64,000 nucleotides of DNA from Solanum dulcamara (GCF_947179165.1 NC_077240.1:81728001-81792000); one strand, 5' to 3'. Shown: positions 1-11,200, counted from the first letter of the stretch. Made by a program: numbers and translations. Notes: generated from the letters alone by a model not told the origin.

Positions 1-123
1 ATTATCTGTATTTGATCAATAAATTTTGAAGAGAAAAAAAAATGTGGTTTGTTATCTTTGGTAATAGGTTTATTTGAGTGGTTTTGGTGCTTTAAGTTTA
101 ACAAAAGTGAGCATTTTTTTTTA

Positions 124-403
124 GGCATAATACATAAATATGGCCTTAAATTTGACATCATTTATATAAGTAGACACTTAAACTTGTATAAAATTGAACA
201 AGTAGACACATATATCCTACATGGCACAATACACGTAGGACACCACATAGGACACAAAATTGTCACGTAGGATGCCATGTAACACGAATGTGTCTATTTT
301 CTTAAGTTTTGGATAGTTAAAGTGTCTACTTGTGCACTGGTAGAGTTAGAGGTCATAGTTGTCAATTGAAGTCAAGTTAATGGTCATATTTATGCATTAT
401 GCC
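124..403. mobile_element. MITE, copy A of a tandem pair
   Basis: The block opens with GGCATAATACATAAATATG and closes with the inverted form of the same sequence (GTCATATTTATGCATTATGCC), giving terminal inverted repeats of about 20 bp around a 280-bp non-coding core. Both ends and the interior recur in the adjacent block at 420-730. No clear target duplication is visible, so the superfamily is not assigned. The short ORFs across it are incidental. Confidence 0.6.
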
Positions 404-419
404 GCTTTCTTTTTTATTT

Positions 420-730
420 GGACATAATATATAAATATGACTTTTAACTTGACTTCAACAAGCATATATACCCTCCGGATGCCCTCAAGTAGACTGTTAA
501 ACTTGTATAAAATTGAACGAGTAGATACACATGTCATATGTGGTATAATACACATTGGCTGCCACTTAGGACACAATTTTGCCACGTAGGATGCCATGAA
601 GGATGGATGTGTCTCTTTGCTCAAGTTTTGGATGGTTAAAAGTGCATACTTATGTACTAGTAAAGTTAGAGGTCATAATTGTCAGCTAAAGCCAAGTTAA
701 AGATCATAAATAATATTTATGTATTATACC
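420..730. mobile_element. MITE, copy B of a tandem pair
   Basis: Second, more diverged copy of the element at 124-403. It begins GGACATAATATATAAATATG and ends TTTATGTATTATACC. The interior keeps the same order of motifs, such as GGATGCCATG and AAGTTTTGGAT. A third relative, poorly bounded at its left edge, lies at about 26565-26740. Confidence 0.55.
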
Positions 731-1170
731 TTTTATTTGAAATTTGGTTAAACACCTAAACCTAAACTTACTACGAATTATTAGTTGTATGCTTAAACTA
801 ACAATAGTCTTAATTACCTTATGAATTTGGCTATTTTAATAACATCTTGATATTATAAGAATTTTGTTATAAGTCTTAATTATTTAGATTTACTCAGACT
901 CGTTAAACGATGACAAAATAAAAGAACAAACACAATTAATTAACGATTGAGATCTTGAAAGTGGATGGAGTAGTGCTGATGTATCCTTGAAGAAATTCTT
1001 AACAACTTAATGATAATAAGTCTTGATATTTAGATGTATTCAAACTCATTAAGTTGTAATAAAATAAAAGAACAAACGTACTTATCGATTGAGATCTAAA
1101 TGATTAAAATCTGAAGGATTAAGACTCAGATATTCATTAAATGCGAACAGACATGACCTTTGTTGTTTCT
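731..1170. other. AT-rich spacer, nothing recognised
   Basis: No coding or RNA signal. Two short related stretches (about 880-960 and 1025-1110, both containing a run like AAAATAAAAGAACAAAC followed by GATTGAGATCT) suggest a local imperfect duplication. Confidence 0.4.
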
Positions 1171-1538
1171 CTTACATTGTTTTCTATGTTGTACAGCTCA
1201 TCTGGGAAAATGGAGAGAGCAACTACTTCAGCGTTATGTAGTCACTTTGTTATCATGTTGATCCTACTTCTACCAGATACATCAGTGGCTGAACCAAGAT
1301 CCCAGATAATCCAGCTCATATGTGGAACCAGAACGCCGGGAACCATCCCAAATTTTGTTGGTGGAATGGAAACTATAAGTGAACAACTGAGAACTAGAGG
1401 ATATGGAGTATCATTTACTGGCACTGGACCAGTTGCTACATATGGACTTGGCCAATGCTATGGTGATCTTTCATTACCCGACTGTGTCTTATGCTTCTCT
1501 GAAGCGCGGACCCTTTTTCCCCAGTGCTTCCCTAGTAG
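1171..1538 (+). pseudogene. Truncated CRK exon 1 (DUF26 receptor kinase fragment)
   Basis: Starting a few bases inside the leader-intron end (TATGTTGTACAG) shared with the two complete CRKs downstream, this keeps the start codon (1210), the signal peptide and most of the first DUF26 domain, including the C-x8-C-x2-C block ([13 protein letters not shown]). Homology stops abruptly near 1535, where the complete genes continue with a region ending in YLDGCFMR. The frame then runs into unrelated repeat DNA and stops at 1641. The second DUF26, the membrane segment and the kinase are absent. What remains is open and still resembles the intact copies closely, so the loss is probably recent. It could encode a short secreted DUF26 peptide if transcribed, but I see no evidence for that and call it a fragment. 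Confidence 0.8.
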
Positions 1539-1785
1539 TTCATCTGAGTTTCTTTCGATGGAAAATATTACGTACCTTTATGTATTTACTTTTTCATATT
1601 TTAAACTCTTATGTGAAAATTCTAGCTCTGCCAATGCCTAATAAGTGAGATATCTCCATCTCTAACCACTTTATCAGATTATATTAATTTTAAAATTTTA
1701 TGTCAAATCAAACCATGCGCAAATTGAAACAGAGAAGTATCTTTTTTTCTTCTCCTCTTTATTATTTTGGTTAGGGCATAAGTGA
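1535..1785. repeat. Duplicated block, copy 1
   Basis: This segment recurs at 4664-5095. Its left third resembles a degraded copy of the CAGTGG-type hAT MITE family (it ends CTCTGCCAATG). The rest shares TGAGATATCTCCATCTCTA and the following roughly 130 bases with copy 2. It directly abuts the broken CRK exon. Confidence 0.7.
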
Positions 1786-1837
1786 AGAAGATTAAATTCT
1801 TGAAGTAGACTTCGTCGTGATCGAGCTGTTAGGTAGA

Positions 1838-1920
1838 ACAACAACAACTATCTTTCGATTCCAAACAAGTTGAGGTTGACTATATGAATTCTCACTATTC
1901 CATTTAAGTTCAACTCATGA
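1838..1920 (-). repeat. SINE/RTE-type 3' tail (ACAACAACAAC...CAAACAAGTTG family)
   Basis: Contains the recurring unit of an ACAAC run, then CCAAACAAGTTG, then CTATATGAATTCTCACTATT. The same unit appears near 10899, 12820, 18962, 33543, 59659 and 62042. Read on the minus strand the unit ends in GTT repeats, as RTE LINEs and dependent SINEs do. It lies in a stretch resembling the 3' flanks of both complete CRKs. Confidence 0.55.
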
Positions 1921-1967
1921 TCGAGCAGTTTGTTGCAAGTTTAAAATCATATCATATCGTATCATCA

Positions 1968-3317
1968 TCTATACTATATTAAGAGTACGAAGATCCTTAA
2001 AATGTTGATTGAACTTTTTACCTTCATTAAAAGACTTCTCTTTAAACAAAATCATCTTTTCACCATTTTTCTTCAATTATTATACCATTATTTTAATGAT
2101 ATTAAATATTGATTATAACAAATATAATAAAAATTAAATAGAGAAAATTTTCTTATTATGCTTAAATTTTGAAGAATCTTTTTCTAACTAAAATAGACTT
2201 GATTTTTTAAAAAAATATAGTAAAAAAACTTTCAAAATAATAAGCAAAAATCATTTTCAAAAAAGGTCCACAAAAATAGGCAAAAAAAAATAGTCAACAA
2301 CGTCCCAAAAAAAAGGCAAACAAGGTAAAAAAAAACACACACACACAAAAAAAAAAAATAACGTCCAGTAAAATATAATATGGGACAATTTCAAATATAG
2401 ATAATAAATTAATTAGTTTACAGTAAATATAGCCATTTTTTATTTGCATAAAAAATAGTCAAAATCATAGGAAATATATAGTGACTATACACTGACTATA
2501 TAATATATATTACTTATACATGAGTTATACACTGAATATACATTTTGATACACTCAAAAACTGAATATAACTTGATTATTCATGAAATATATACTGACTA
2601 TACATACCTATACAGAGAATGACTATTTTTTTAATAATAATTTCGGCCAAATGACCACTAGGTGTAATTTTGCCCTATATATATTGCCAAAAAAAGCCTA
2701 AGAAATTAGGCGTTCCAAAATAATCGACCAAAAAAAGGCCCAAGAAAATATATGGACAAAAAATTCCAAAACATTAGGAAAAAGTTTTCTACTCACTTGA
2801 ATTCCTAAGTTTATGGGACACTTCTAAATTAATTAATTTTTATTAAATTACTATTTGATTATCTTTATAATATTGACTCCTAAAATATCGGGAAAAAAAA
2901 TAATAAGAGTCCTAAAATATATGATAATAAGTGATAGTAGAATTAAGGTAGACTCCTAAACTAAATGAAAAGAAGAATTAGAAAAAGACTCCTAAAAAAA
3001 TATATGGAAAAGAGAGTTAATGTTTAAGTGAATTTATTATAATATAATATAATTTTTTTTCTTAAAACAAGGATTCCAAGTAATCTTCAAATTAACCACT
3101 TTTGTCCAGTCCAAGTTCCAAATTATGGTAAATCACTACCCTAAAAGGTATTCTAAAGTTACAATTTCTCTACCTTCAAAGGGTAAGAATAAGGTTACGA
3201 TTTTTTCAAAATTATGTACTCAATGATATGAGTTATACACGTAATAATTTGTTCAAGTTATATCTTTTTTTATAAATTAGCGCGATATACACGTGCAAAC
3301 CACGTACACTAAACTAG
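1968..3317 (+). mobile_element. Inner Helitron nested at the 5' tip of the outer one
   Basis: Starts TCTATACTATATTAAGAG after an A. It ends in a weaker hairpin region (about 3288-3308, TACACGTGCAAACCACGTACA reduced to a few paired bases) and CTAG (3314-3317) followed by T. Length is 1350 bp with no coding capacity. It sits 3 bp inside the outer Helitron, so it is the younger insertion or a tandem re-insertion at a preferred AT site. A MITE lies within it at 2382-2675. Confidence 0.6.
2382..2675. mobile_element. MITE inside the inner Helitron
   Basis: Imperfect terminal inverted repeats: GGGACAATTTCA at the left and TGTAATTTTGCCC at the right. The interior is rich in TATACACTGACTATA-like units. 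Non-coding and of unassigned superfamily; the right end could be off by a few bases. Confidence 0.45.
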
Positions 3318-3766
3318 TATATTATTAAAAGTGGAAAAAATCTAAGTCAAAAGATGGATTACGAAAATACCCCTTACCTATTAATTTATTTTCTCAAAAT
3401 TATTTTAAAAAATTACTTTTTCATTTAAAATCAACTCCATAACTACACCTCTTCATTTTCATAACTTATATTCTAATAATATTCATTAATCTTGTGTCTT
3501 TAACTCACATATTATCATCTTCATAACTCTTATTTTTAATAATCTTTATTATATCTTATATCTTTTCAAATTCATAACCCCAAATAATATGTTATAATAT
3601 TATTAAATCTTGAAATTCAATAGATAATAAATGCAATATTCATTATTTAAAACTAAACTATCCAATATTCACATTAAAATTCTTTTTCAAAAAATATCCG
3701 TATGTCATGTGTTATACAATTGTTATTTTATGTTTTTGTATTATGAAATCTATACCTTTTCATTTA

Positions 3767-3779
3767 CTACTACTATTAC

Positions 3780-3812
<33 letters not shown>

Positions 3813-3883
3813 TACTACTACTATTACTATTACTATTACTATTACTATTATTATTATTATCACTATTACTATTATTATTATAA
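3767..3883. repeat. ATT/ACT trinucleotide microsatellite
   Basis: About 117 bp of mixed TAT and TAC triplets, giving a spurious Ile/Thr ORF. It lies in the outer Helitron. Confidence 0.9.
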
Positions 3884-4663
3884 GTCATACTTAACTGCCT
3901 ATTCAATTGTTACTCTTTTTATCTATAACGTTCATAATTTTTATATTTATAACCTCCAAATATTTAATTTAAAATTTTAAGATATTTTTTGGTCTTCCTT
4001 TATTTTTATCTATATAAATCCATTTTTTTTGTTTCACATGACCCTTACCCAAGGTTATCCTTTTCATTTTATAGTGAAAGTAGTGAAGTGCTTATATCAT
4101 TATTGTACTATTTGATTCATGCATTAGTGTGACTCAATGAAGAAGGCTATATGGGAGGAGGAGTCAATAAGAACTTGAAAAATTCTATACATATTCTATA
4201 TTTTTTTTTCATCAATATTGTTATGATTACAGTCCTCAAAAGAATGTGTACGTTGTATTTTTTTCTTCTCTATTTTTTTTTTGTATTTTCTCCCTATTAG
4301 ACTTCTTTAATTTGTAGTTTTATTTGTGCTCAAATTAGTCATTTGTGACTTTATTAAAAGTATGAAGTACACGTGCAAAGCACGTGTTTAGAACTAGTAT
4401 CAGGAAAAACATGATTGGTCAATTTGGAAAAAAATTATCTACGAAAAACAAGTTTCTTAAAAAATTAGGAAAAATGATTTTCTTTAATGGAAAGTTGAAA
4501 AAATCCATCATTTCTTTTTGGACTTATTGCATCTTGTTGAAGCTGTTGACACTATCATATGATTTTACTTTGTCAGACGCATTAATAGGTGTCTTCTTTT
4601 TTGCTTTTGTTGCTTCCACTTCTTTGTTGCCTAAGTGCAAAGGCAGAGGTAGGCAGGGTTGAG

Positions 4664-5095
4664 TGGTTCATCCGAGTTTCATTCTACGGAAAATTATCTA
4701 TCTTTTTTCATATTTTTAACTCTTAAAGGAAAAATTCTAGCTCTGTCAATGTCTAATAAGTGAGATCAGTGGCGGAGCCACCTTTAGTTCAGGAGTTCAG
4801 TCGAACCCTCTTTGGCAGAAAAGTATATTATTTATATATAGTTAAAATAATTTTTTATGTATATATAATAAATGTCGAATTTCCTTTGACTAGTCTGTAT
4901 ATGTATTTTTCAGATTTTAAACCCTTTTAATGAAAATTTTGACTCCGCCATTGAGTGAGATATCTCCATCTCTAACCACTTTATCAGATCATATTAATTT
5001 TATTTTAAAATTTCATGTCAAATGTGTAAATTGAAACAGAGAAGTACCTTTTTTCTTCTCTTCTTTATTATTTTGGTTTGGGCAGTAAGTAAAGT
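4664..5095. repeat. Duplicated block, copy 2 (with a MITE inserted)
   Basis: Second copy of 1535-1785. It is collinear except for the 187-bp hAT MITE at 4767-4953. Its right part, and the sequence on to about 5240 (AAGTAAAGTAGA and AAAGTCTTT motifs), resembles the distal upstream region of the second complete CRK near 15150-15290, so this is probably old CRK promoter material. Confidence 0.65.
4767..4953. mobile_element. hAT-type MITE with perfect 8-bp target duplication
   Basis: Begins CAGTGGCGGAGCCA and ends TGACTCCGCCATTG, so the 14-bp inverted repeats differ at two positions. It is flanked by AGTGAGAT on both sides (4759-4766 and 4954-4961). The paralogous block at 1535-1785 has AGTGAGAT only once, which is the pre-insertion site. 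An 8-bp duplication and CAG termini fit the hAT superfamily. Confidence 0.85.
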
Positions 5096-6472
5096 AGATT
5101 ACGAAAGCTGCCCCACAAATATCTTTTAAAGTCTTTCATTTTAGTACTGTTTTAAGTCTTTCGTTTGAAAAATTCAACACAACAAATTTTTTCCTCTTGT
5201 GTCACTTCTATGACCCAAAAATAATTACTCTGCTCTGTTTTAATTTATTATTTAACTAGTGAAGCAGCTTGTGCTTCGCGCGGTCACAAATCGTAATATT
5301 AGTACATAAGTGATATTATTGTTATATATATATATATTTGATAGAATATATTAACTACGTCCTCCGTCTCATATTCAGATTTTGAGATTTATTAACTTTT
5401 TCTTTTACCATAATTTTTGTGTATCTTTTAATATTTAAATTATCAATTATTGTAATTTATAATACTAAATAATTATTATTATTTTTCTACAAAACGACCC
5501 CTAACCCAACTCAAATACCATTTTTAACCCTTCGCATGTAAATCAAAATGAAAGACGTAAAGTTGAAAGACCAAACAAAGCAAAGTCCCGGTCCCGAAGG
5601 AGCGTCGTTCCAATTGACACCTAATTTCTCATTCTATAACTCTATCTTCTCATTAAGCTTGCCATTCATGAATTGCATTATATAATATAGATATACAAAA
5701 GCACACATTCCTGAAGACTCACAGAAAAATTCCCCATTGCTATACAGTATACACGTCTAGTTTTCTTCTTCACACTCCCCATGTCATTACCACGCCATTT
5801 CTTAACCCCCACCCCTTTCCTCCCTCTTGTTCTAGATTTGATCTGTTCACTTGTTGTTTTATATATAAGCATAATATTGGGTTTCGTACAGTCGTAAACT
5901 TCCCCTGTATTACTATTAAACCTTGGTATGTCTATATAGTTTTTGTTTCTTGGATTAGTACAATTACAACTTGTTTAGTAGGTTCTGTTGAATTATCTGG
6001 CTTTTTACATCTTTAAACCCAATATAATAATGGTGATCATAAAATTTTGTATTTGATCTTGCTATTAAACTGTTAGGAATTTCAAATAAGTGCAAGTTAC
6101 ATCTTTTCCGGGGAAAAAAATTGTATGATTTTGTTTTTTTCTCTCAGACAATTAGAAAAGTTGAAATGTTGAAAGTGGAAGTCGAAAGATTAACTTGCAA
6201 GCAATGATTTAGTTTTTGTTTTCATCCAAGTATTCGAAATCCATGATCAACCAAACACAACTCCTTGTTAATCAGACATGAGAATAGATAACCTTATCAC
6301 AATTCACAAAATAAGAACTATTCAAGATAACGATGCTGAACCAAACATGATCATAAAAAGATAAATAAATCACGAAATTCAAGAAAAATTACCTTCGCGG
6401 CGTTGGAAGACGAAGAGGAATGGAGACAAAGCTTTGGGGATTTACATGGATAGTAAAATAAGGACCCGCATT

Positions 6473-6658
6473 CACGGGCGGAGCCACATGGTGGCTAGGG
6501 GTTCATCCCAACTTCCTTCGGCGAAAAATTATACTATTTATATATAGTTAAAATAATTTTTTATATATAAATAATAGATGTTGAACCCCCTTCAATTAGT
6601 TCGTGTGTTTATTTTTTAAAATTTTGAACTCTTATTGAAAATTTTGGTTCCGCCACTG
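6473..6658. mobile_element. hAT-type MITE, second copy of the CAGTGG family
   Basis: Same family and length class as 4767-4953: left end CACGGGCGGAGCCA, right end TTCCGCCACTG, with the shared core TATATATAGTTAAAATAATTT. Flanks are CCCGCATT (6465-6472) and CTCGCATT (6659-6666), an 8-bp duplication with one later change. Confidence 0.8.
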
Positions 6659-7067
6659 CTCGCATTGACTACAAGTGATAACAATGCCATCGATAATGAT
6701 GATGACGGCATCACGGGGCTCTGGAGAAGACGCCCTGTTGCTGCTAATGTTGCTTGATGACGGCATCACTGGGCATAAAACATGGCCTGTATATATGTTG
6801 GACAAGAAGTCCTGATGAATGGAACAAATGTGACTGTTCACGGTAGAAAGGAAAAGGCTAAAGTAAAGGTTTGGGCATTTAGTTGGACAAAGAAAGCGTC
6901 TGTTCGGGTTTAATTAACCGATCTAAGCTAATTAACCTATCTAAGCATTCATGAAGTTTATTAAAATAAACAATTGATTTTAAAATTTTAAATGAAAAAA
7001 ATATAGGAAAAAAAGATAAATATTCATTCTGTCCTTACAATGCGTCATATTATCGGTCCTAGGATCC

Positions 7068-7072
<5 letters not shown>

Positions 7073-7116
<44 letters not shown>
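7073..7116. repeat. TA dinucleotide microsatellite
   Basis: About 22 TA units, in the upstream region of the first complete CRK. Confidence 0.9.
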
Positions 7117-7118
<2 letters not shown>

Positions 7119-7740
7119 ATTTTAATTTGATACAAAAAAAATTTAAAAAAATATTATGATCTTAAATTATAGATATATAATAAAGAGTTGGCGGAATAAA
7201 AAAAAAAAATAGGATAAATAAATTAAAATTGATAGAGTACAAAAAATAGAAAAAATTACGTAAATACACATTTTATTTTATCATAATCTTCAAAATTTTC
7301 TACCATTCAAAAAAAATTCAAAAATTCTCTCGGATACATCACTCATCTCTCGCTGATACATCTCTCTCTTATATATCCAGATCCTATCCCCTCTGATAAA
7401 TCTCTATTTCCTCTCTAATACATCTCTTCCTTCTCGAATACATTCCTAACCTATGCAATTAAATGTCTGCTGATGTATTTCGAAAGTCTAATGATATATT
7501 CGAATTAATATATTTTAAAGGATTTTTATAATTTTAAAAAAATAGAAAAATAATATAATTTACTCTTAATATTATGAAATTTATTTAATTACACAGAAAA
7601 TAAAAGAGAATTATGACGAAGTGATAAAATCACTTTGTCAAAAAAATATTGTACCCCACTATGAAATTCAAATTTAATCGGCTTTAATATAAATAACGTC
7701 ATACTGACGCAAGATTGGGAAACCACTGATCTTTGTCAAT

Positions 7741-7747
7741 TATAAAA
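7741..7747 (+). promoter_or_regulatory. Probable TATA box of CRK-A
   Basis: TATAAAA lies about 50 bp before the leader sequence TTTGACAGCAGCTGATGA. The same TATAAAA, then a TTCATTTTCCCCC stretch, then leader order precedes CRK-B at 15962, so the element is conserved between the two genes. A second TATAAA at 7688 is less well placed. Confidence 0.55.
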
Positions 7748-7789
7748 ATTTCCCTTTCATTTTCCCCCTCTTCCTCTCTATTTCTATAC

Positions 7790-8281
7790 ATTTGACAGCA
7801 GCTGATGATCTCTCTATTTTTCGATTAAAAAATCTGGCGAACTTCAGACCGATTAGTGCTCAGAAGGACTTTGTGAGTTTCTTTTTTTCTTCTTCTTATT
7901 CTGTTTTCACTAATTATTAAGTCGTTTGATTAAGTTTCTAAAATTAGCATATTTTGAAAAGTATTTGTATTTGATTAATAAATTTTAAATAAAAATTAGT
8001 GTTTGGCCAAACTTTCAAAAAGTGATTGTATTTTTCTTTTAAAAAAAATATTTTGGTGAAAAGCTCTCTTTTTTATATTTTGAAAATAAATTCTGCTGCT
8101 TCTATGGAAATACTCTATTTTCAAAAGCTGGGCCAAATACTTTATTTTTATAAAATAAACACTTCTTTTTTAAAAAAAAAAAAAAGTTCGCTAAACAGGC
8201 TATATATTTGTTTTGAGTGCAAAATAATTATCCAAATAAAATCTCTCTTATTTTTCTTACATTGTTTTCTATGTTGTACAG
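7790..8281 (+). other. CRK-A 5' leader exon and leader intron
   Basis: The leader exon (about 7790-7872) matches the CRK-B leader in the words GACAGCAGCTGAT, GATCTCTCTATTTT and TTCAGACCG, and both end at a GTGAGT donor (7873 here, 16093 there). The acceptor is TATGTTGTACAG ending at 8281, conserved in all three CRK units. The open frame upstream of Met-8295 that crosses this acceptor (from 8217) is therefore intronic and not part of the protein. Confidence 0.7.
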
Positions 8282-8294
8282 CTCACCTGGAAAA

Positions 8295-11200
8295 ATGGAG
8301 GGAGCAACACCTTCTGTGTTATGTAGTCACTTTGTTATCATGTTGATCCTACTTCTAACAGATACATCAGTGGCTGAACCAAGATCCCAGATAATCCAGC
8401 TCATATGTGGAAACAGAACGACGGTTTCCACCCCAAATTTTGTTGGTACGATGGAAACTTTAAGTGAACAAGTGAGAAGTAGAGGATATGGAGTAGGAGT
8501 TACTGGCAATGGACCAGATGCTAATTATGGACTTAGCCAATGCTATGGTGATCTTTCATTAATTGACTGTGTCTTATGCTTCTCTGAAGCGCGGAACCTT
8601 CTTCCCGAGTGCTTCCCTAATAATGGAGGGCGAATTTATCTTGATGGCTGCTTTATGAGAGCGGAAAATTACAGTTTCTATGACCAGTATTTAGGTCCAG
8701 AGGACAGGCGAGTATGCGGAAACAGGACGACAAAGGGTTCATTGTTCCAACAGAATGCTAGGCTAGCCGTTCAACAAGCAGCTGCAAATGCACCGAGTAA
8801 TAATGGCTATGCGCGTGCCCAAGTGTCAATGCACAGGCCTTCCAATGATACAGCTTATGTTCTCGCTGATTGCTGGAAGACGCTGAGTGCAAATTCTTGT
8901 GCAGCGTGTTTACAAAATGCATCTGCATCCATGTTGGGATGCTTACCTTGGTCAGAAGGTAGAGCTCTGTACACCGGATGTTTCATGAGGTATTCCGATA
9001 CCAATTTTCCTATTTCTACCAGTGGAGGCTCGTCATCAAGGGGTACTTTTTGCTCTTTTTTCATCCTGGTTTGCCTGTTATTTATCGAATGAACATGTAA
9101 TTTTGCTGATAAATGGTCTCTTTTTTACCATATTGCAGGAAAAGTTGTAGTCATTGTCATTGTTGTGGTTAGTTCCGTTGTCGTTTTGGGAGCAGGTGCT
9201 TTCGTTGGTTTTGGTGTCTGGAAGAGCAAACTAATCCAGAAGAAGAGAAAAGGTAAAGACTTTTGTGCCAAAAATTAGTCATAAAAGTCATTAGGCTATC
9301 AATGAGGTACATATTGCTGAGTATATATCTTACGATTCGCACACAACTGTAGTGAAATAACTTGAAGTGTCATGGCCTACTCGTGCTTTTACATGGCACT
9401 TGGACCAAACTCAAACCCTAAAGCTAGTTCATGAGGAAGGATTGCTCAAGTTCATATAAGTATACCACCAGTCTATTCCCCAACCAATGTTGGGATTTGA
9501 TGTTGGGTTTAATTGATACTTTGAATGGAAAATTAAGGGAAAAAGAAGTGGAGAGAAAAATGATCTGCTTTCTTGCTTTATTAAATAAGTTTTGGTCTCA
9601 AATAGGTGGTGGAAAAGAAAAGTCTTCTACTTAAAAGTGGAAACACTTCTTCATGTTGCTAAAGGGTCAAGAAGGGGGTCTACCCTCGCGCCGTCGTCGT
9701 CGCTCGGCTCGGCTTTAAATTTTAATTAATTAATATTATTTATTTATTTAATTAATTAAGTGAAAAAATCCTGACCCGCGACCCGTTTCTTTCCCGGATT
9801 AATTTAAAAAATATTTCTCTCCATTTTTTCAACGGATTTTTGAAAGGTTGCAACCTTGTCCGAAAAGTTGCAAAGCTTTTTCTCAACAGTCAAGCATTTT
9901 CCTAACAGGTGCCTTTTCTTAAAAGGTGCAAATAGTCTATATATATCTGTTAATCCTCAAAATGTTATATACGAAATTTCTGAAATAACATCTTCTTCTT
10001 CTTTCTGCACTTCCTAAAACTCGTGTGATATACAACCATCAAGTAGTTCGCAGTCACCATAATTTGTTGTACCGCTATTCTGGTGAGTAAATCGTTCTAT
10101 CCTGGGAGGAAAGATTCTAAAACCTTTGGTACATTGAAGGGAATAATTTCCTTAAAGACACAATGTGCATTCAGTGGGCTCGGTTTCTTGTTCTTACATA
10201 ATTTTACCAAACACTATTTTTATTTTCTGTTCTGGTTCTATCTTTTATTTCAGAATTTATTGTTGGTGTTTCATCATTTGTTTTCAATACAGTTTAGTAA
10301 CATTTGACCCCCTGTAAGTCTCTAACACCCTGGGAAATTTGAACCTGTTAGGTGCAAATGATGTTGAGAAATTAGTGAAGATCCTTCTTCAAAACCACGT
10401 GAACTTCAAGTATTCGACACTTGACAAAGCCACGAGATCATTTGATGAGGCCAACAAGATCGGGCAAGGTGGATTTGCCACGGTTTATAAGGTATGTAAT
10501 GGCTGAATGTAGTGTGATTATGTTAACAGCAATGTAATACTACAAGTGTTGGCAATTAAATAAAGGAAATTGCTGATAAAAGTTGTACAAAGTACATATC
10601 AAGATATTATTGAAAGAAGAAAAGGGAGTCTGAGGCACAATTTGTTGCAGGGTGTTTTGGCAGATGGGAGAGAGATCGCCATCAAAAGACTGTTCTTCAA
10701 CAACAAACACAGAGCTGCAGATTTTTATAACGAGGTTAACATAATCAGTAGCATCCAGCACAAAAACTTGACAAGGTTATTGGGATGCAGCTGCTCAGGA
10801 CCGGAAAGCCTTCTTGTATACGAGTTACTCCCTAATCAGAGTCTTGATCGCTTCATATTTGGTAAGTAACCGGACTTTACTACAGCACCACCTACTTTTT
10901 AGTCCCAAACAAGTTAGGGATCAGCTATATGAACTCTCACTATTTTATTTAAGCTAAACTCATGCCATCATTGCACTAACGAAATGGTGTATTTTCACAT
11001 AACCAGCACAATGTCCTTATCAGCCATATGATAATAACCTTAAAATTTGACAGACCCTATCAAAGGTAAAGCTCTAAACTGGGAGAAGAGATTTGAGATA
11101 ATTATAGGTACAGCAGAAGGATTGGTATACCTTCACGAGAACTCAAAGACACGAATAATTCACAGAGACATAAAAGCTAGCAACATCCTGTTGGACTCGA

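Larger units (their letters stand above)
1965..4397 (+). mobile_element. Outer Helitron (non-autonomous), interrupted by an inner Helitron
   Basis: The 3' end is textbook: a perfect 7-bp hairpin ACACGTG-CAAAG-CACGTGT (4369-4387), ten further bases ending in CTAG (4394-4397), followed by T. If the inner element at 1968-3317 is removed, the 5' end reads TCATATATTATTAAAAG preceded by A, matching insertion between A and T. The net element is about 1.08 kb. It carries no Rep/helicase coding and includes the ATT/ACT microsatellite at 3767-3883. Helitron rules used: TC start, CTRR end, 3' hairpin, insertion in AT without a target duplication. Confidence 0.65.
5096..7740. other. Upstream region of the first complete CRK, repeat-rich
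   Basis: No gene recognised. It contains CRK-promoter-like sequence (to about 5240), a possible minus-strand Helitron 3' end (CTAG at 5256-5259 beside a GCGCGAAGCACAAGC hairpin-like motif on the minus strand), a pyrimidine-rich stretch at 5750-5840, the hAT MITE at 6473-6658 and a TA microsatellite at 7073-7116. The 69-codon minus-strand ORF at 6632-6841 overlaps the MITE end and has no recognisable features. Confidence 0.4.

Noticed and set aside
3631..3894. 87-codon ORF ending in Ile/Thr repeats
   Set aside because: Product of the ATT/ACT microsatellite in a Helitron.
4384..4662. 92-codon ORF after the Helitron end
   Set aside because: Lys-rich then hydrophobic translation of AT-rich DNA; starts inside the Helitron 3' tip, no homologous segment in the CRK copies.
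6632..6841. 69-codon minus-strand ORF near a CATCACGGGG sequence
   Set aside because: Overlaps the right end of a hAT MITE; no paralogue or motif support.
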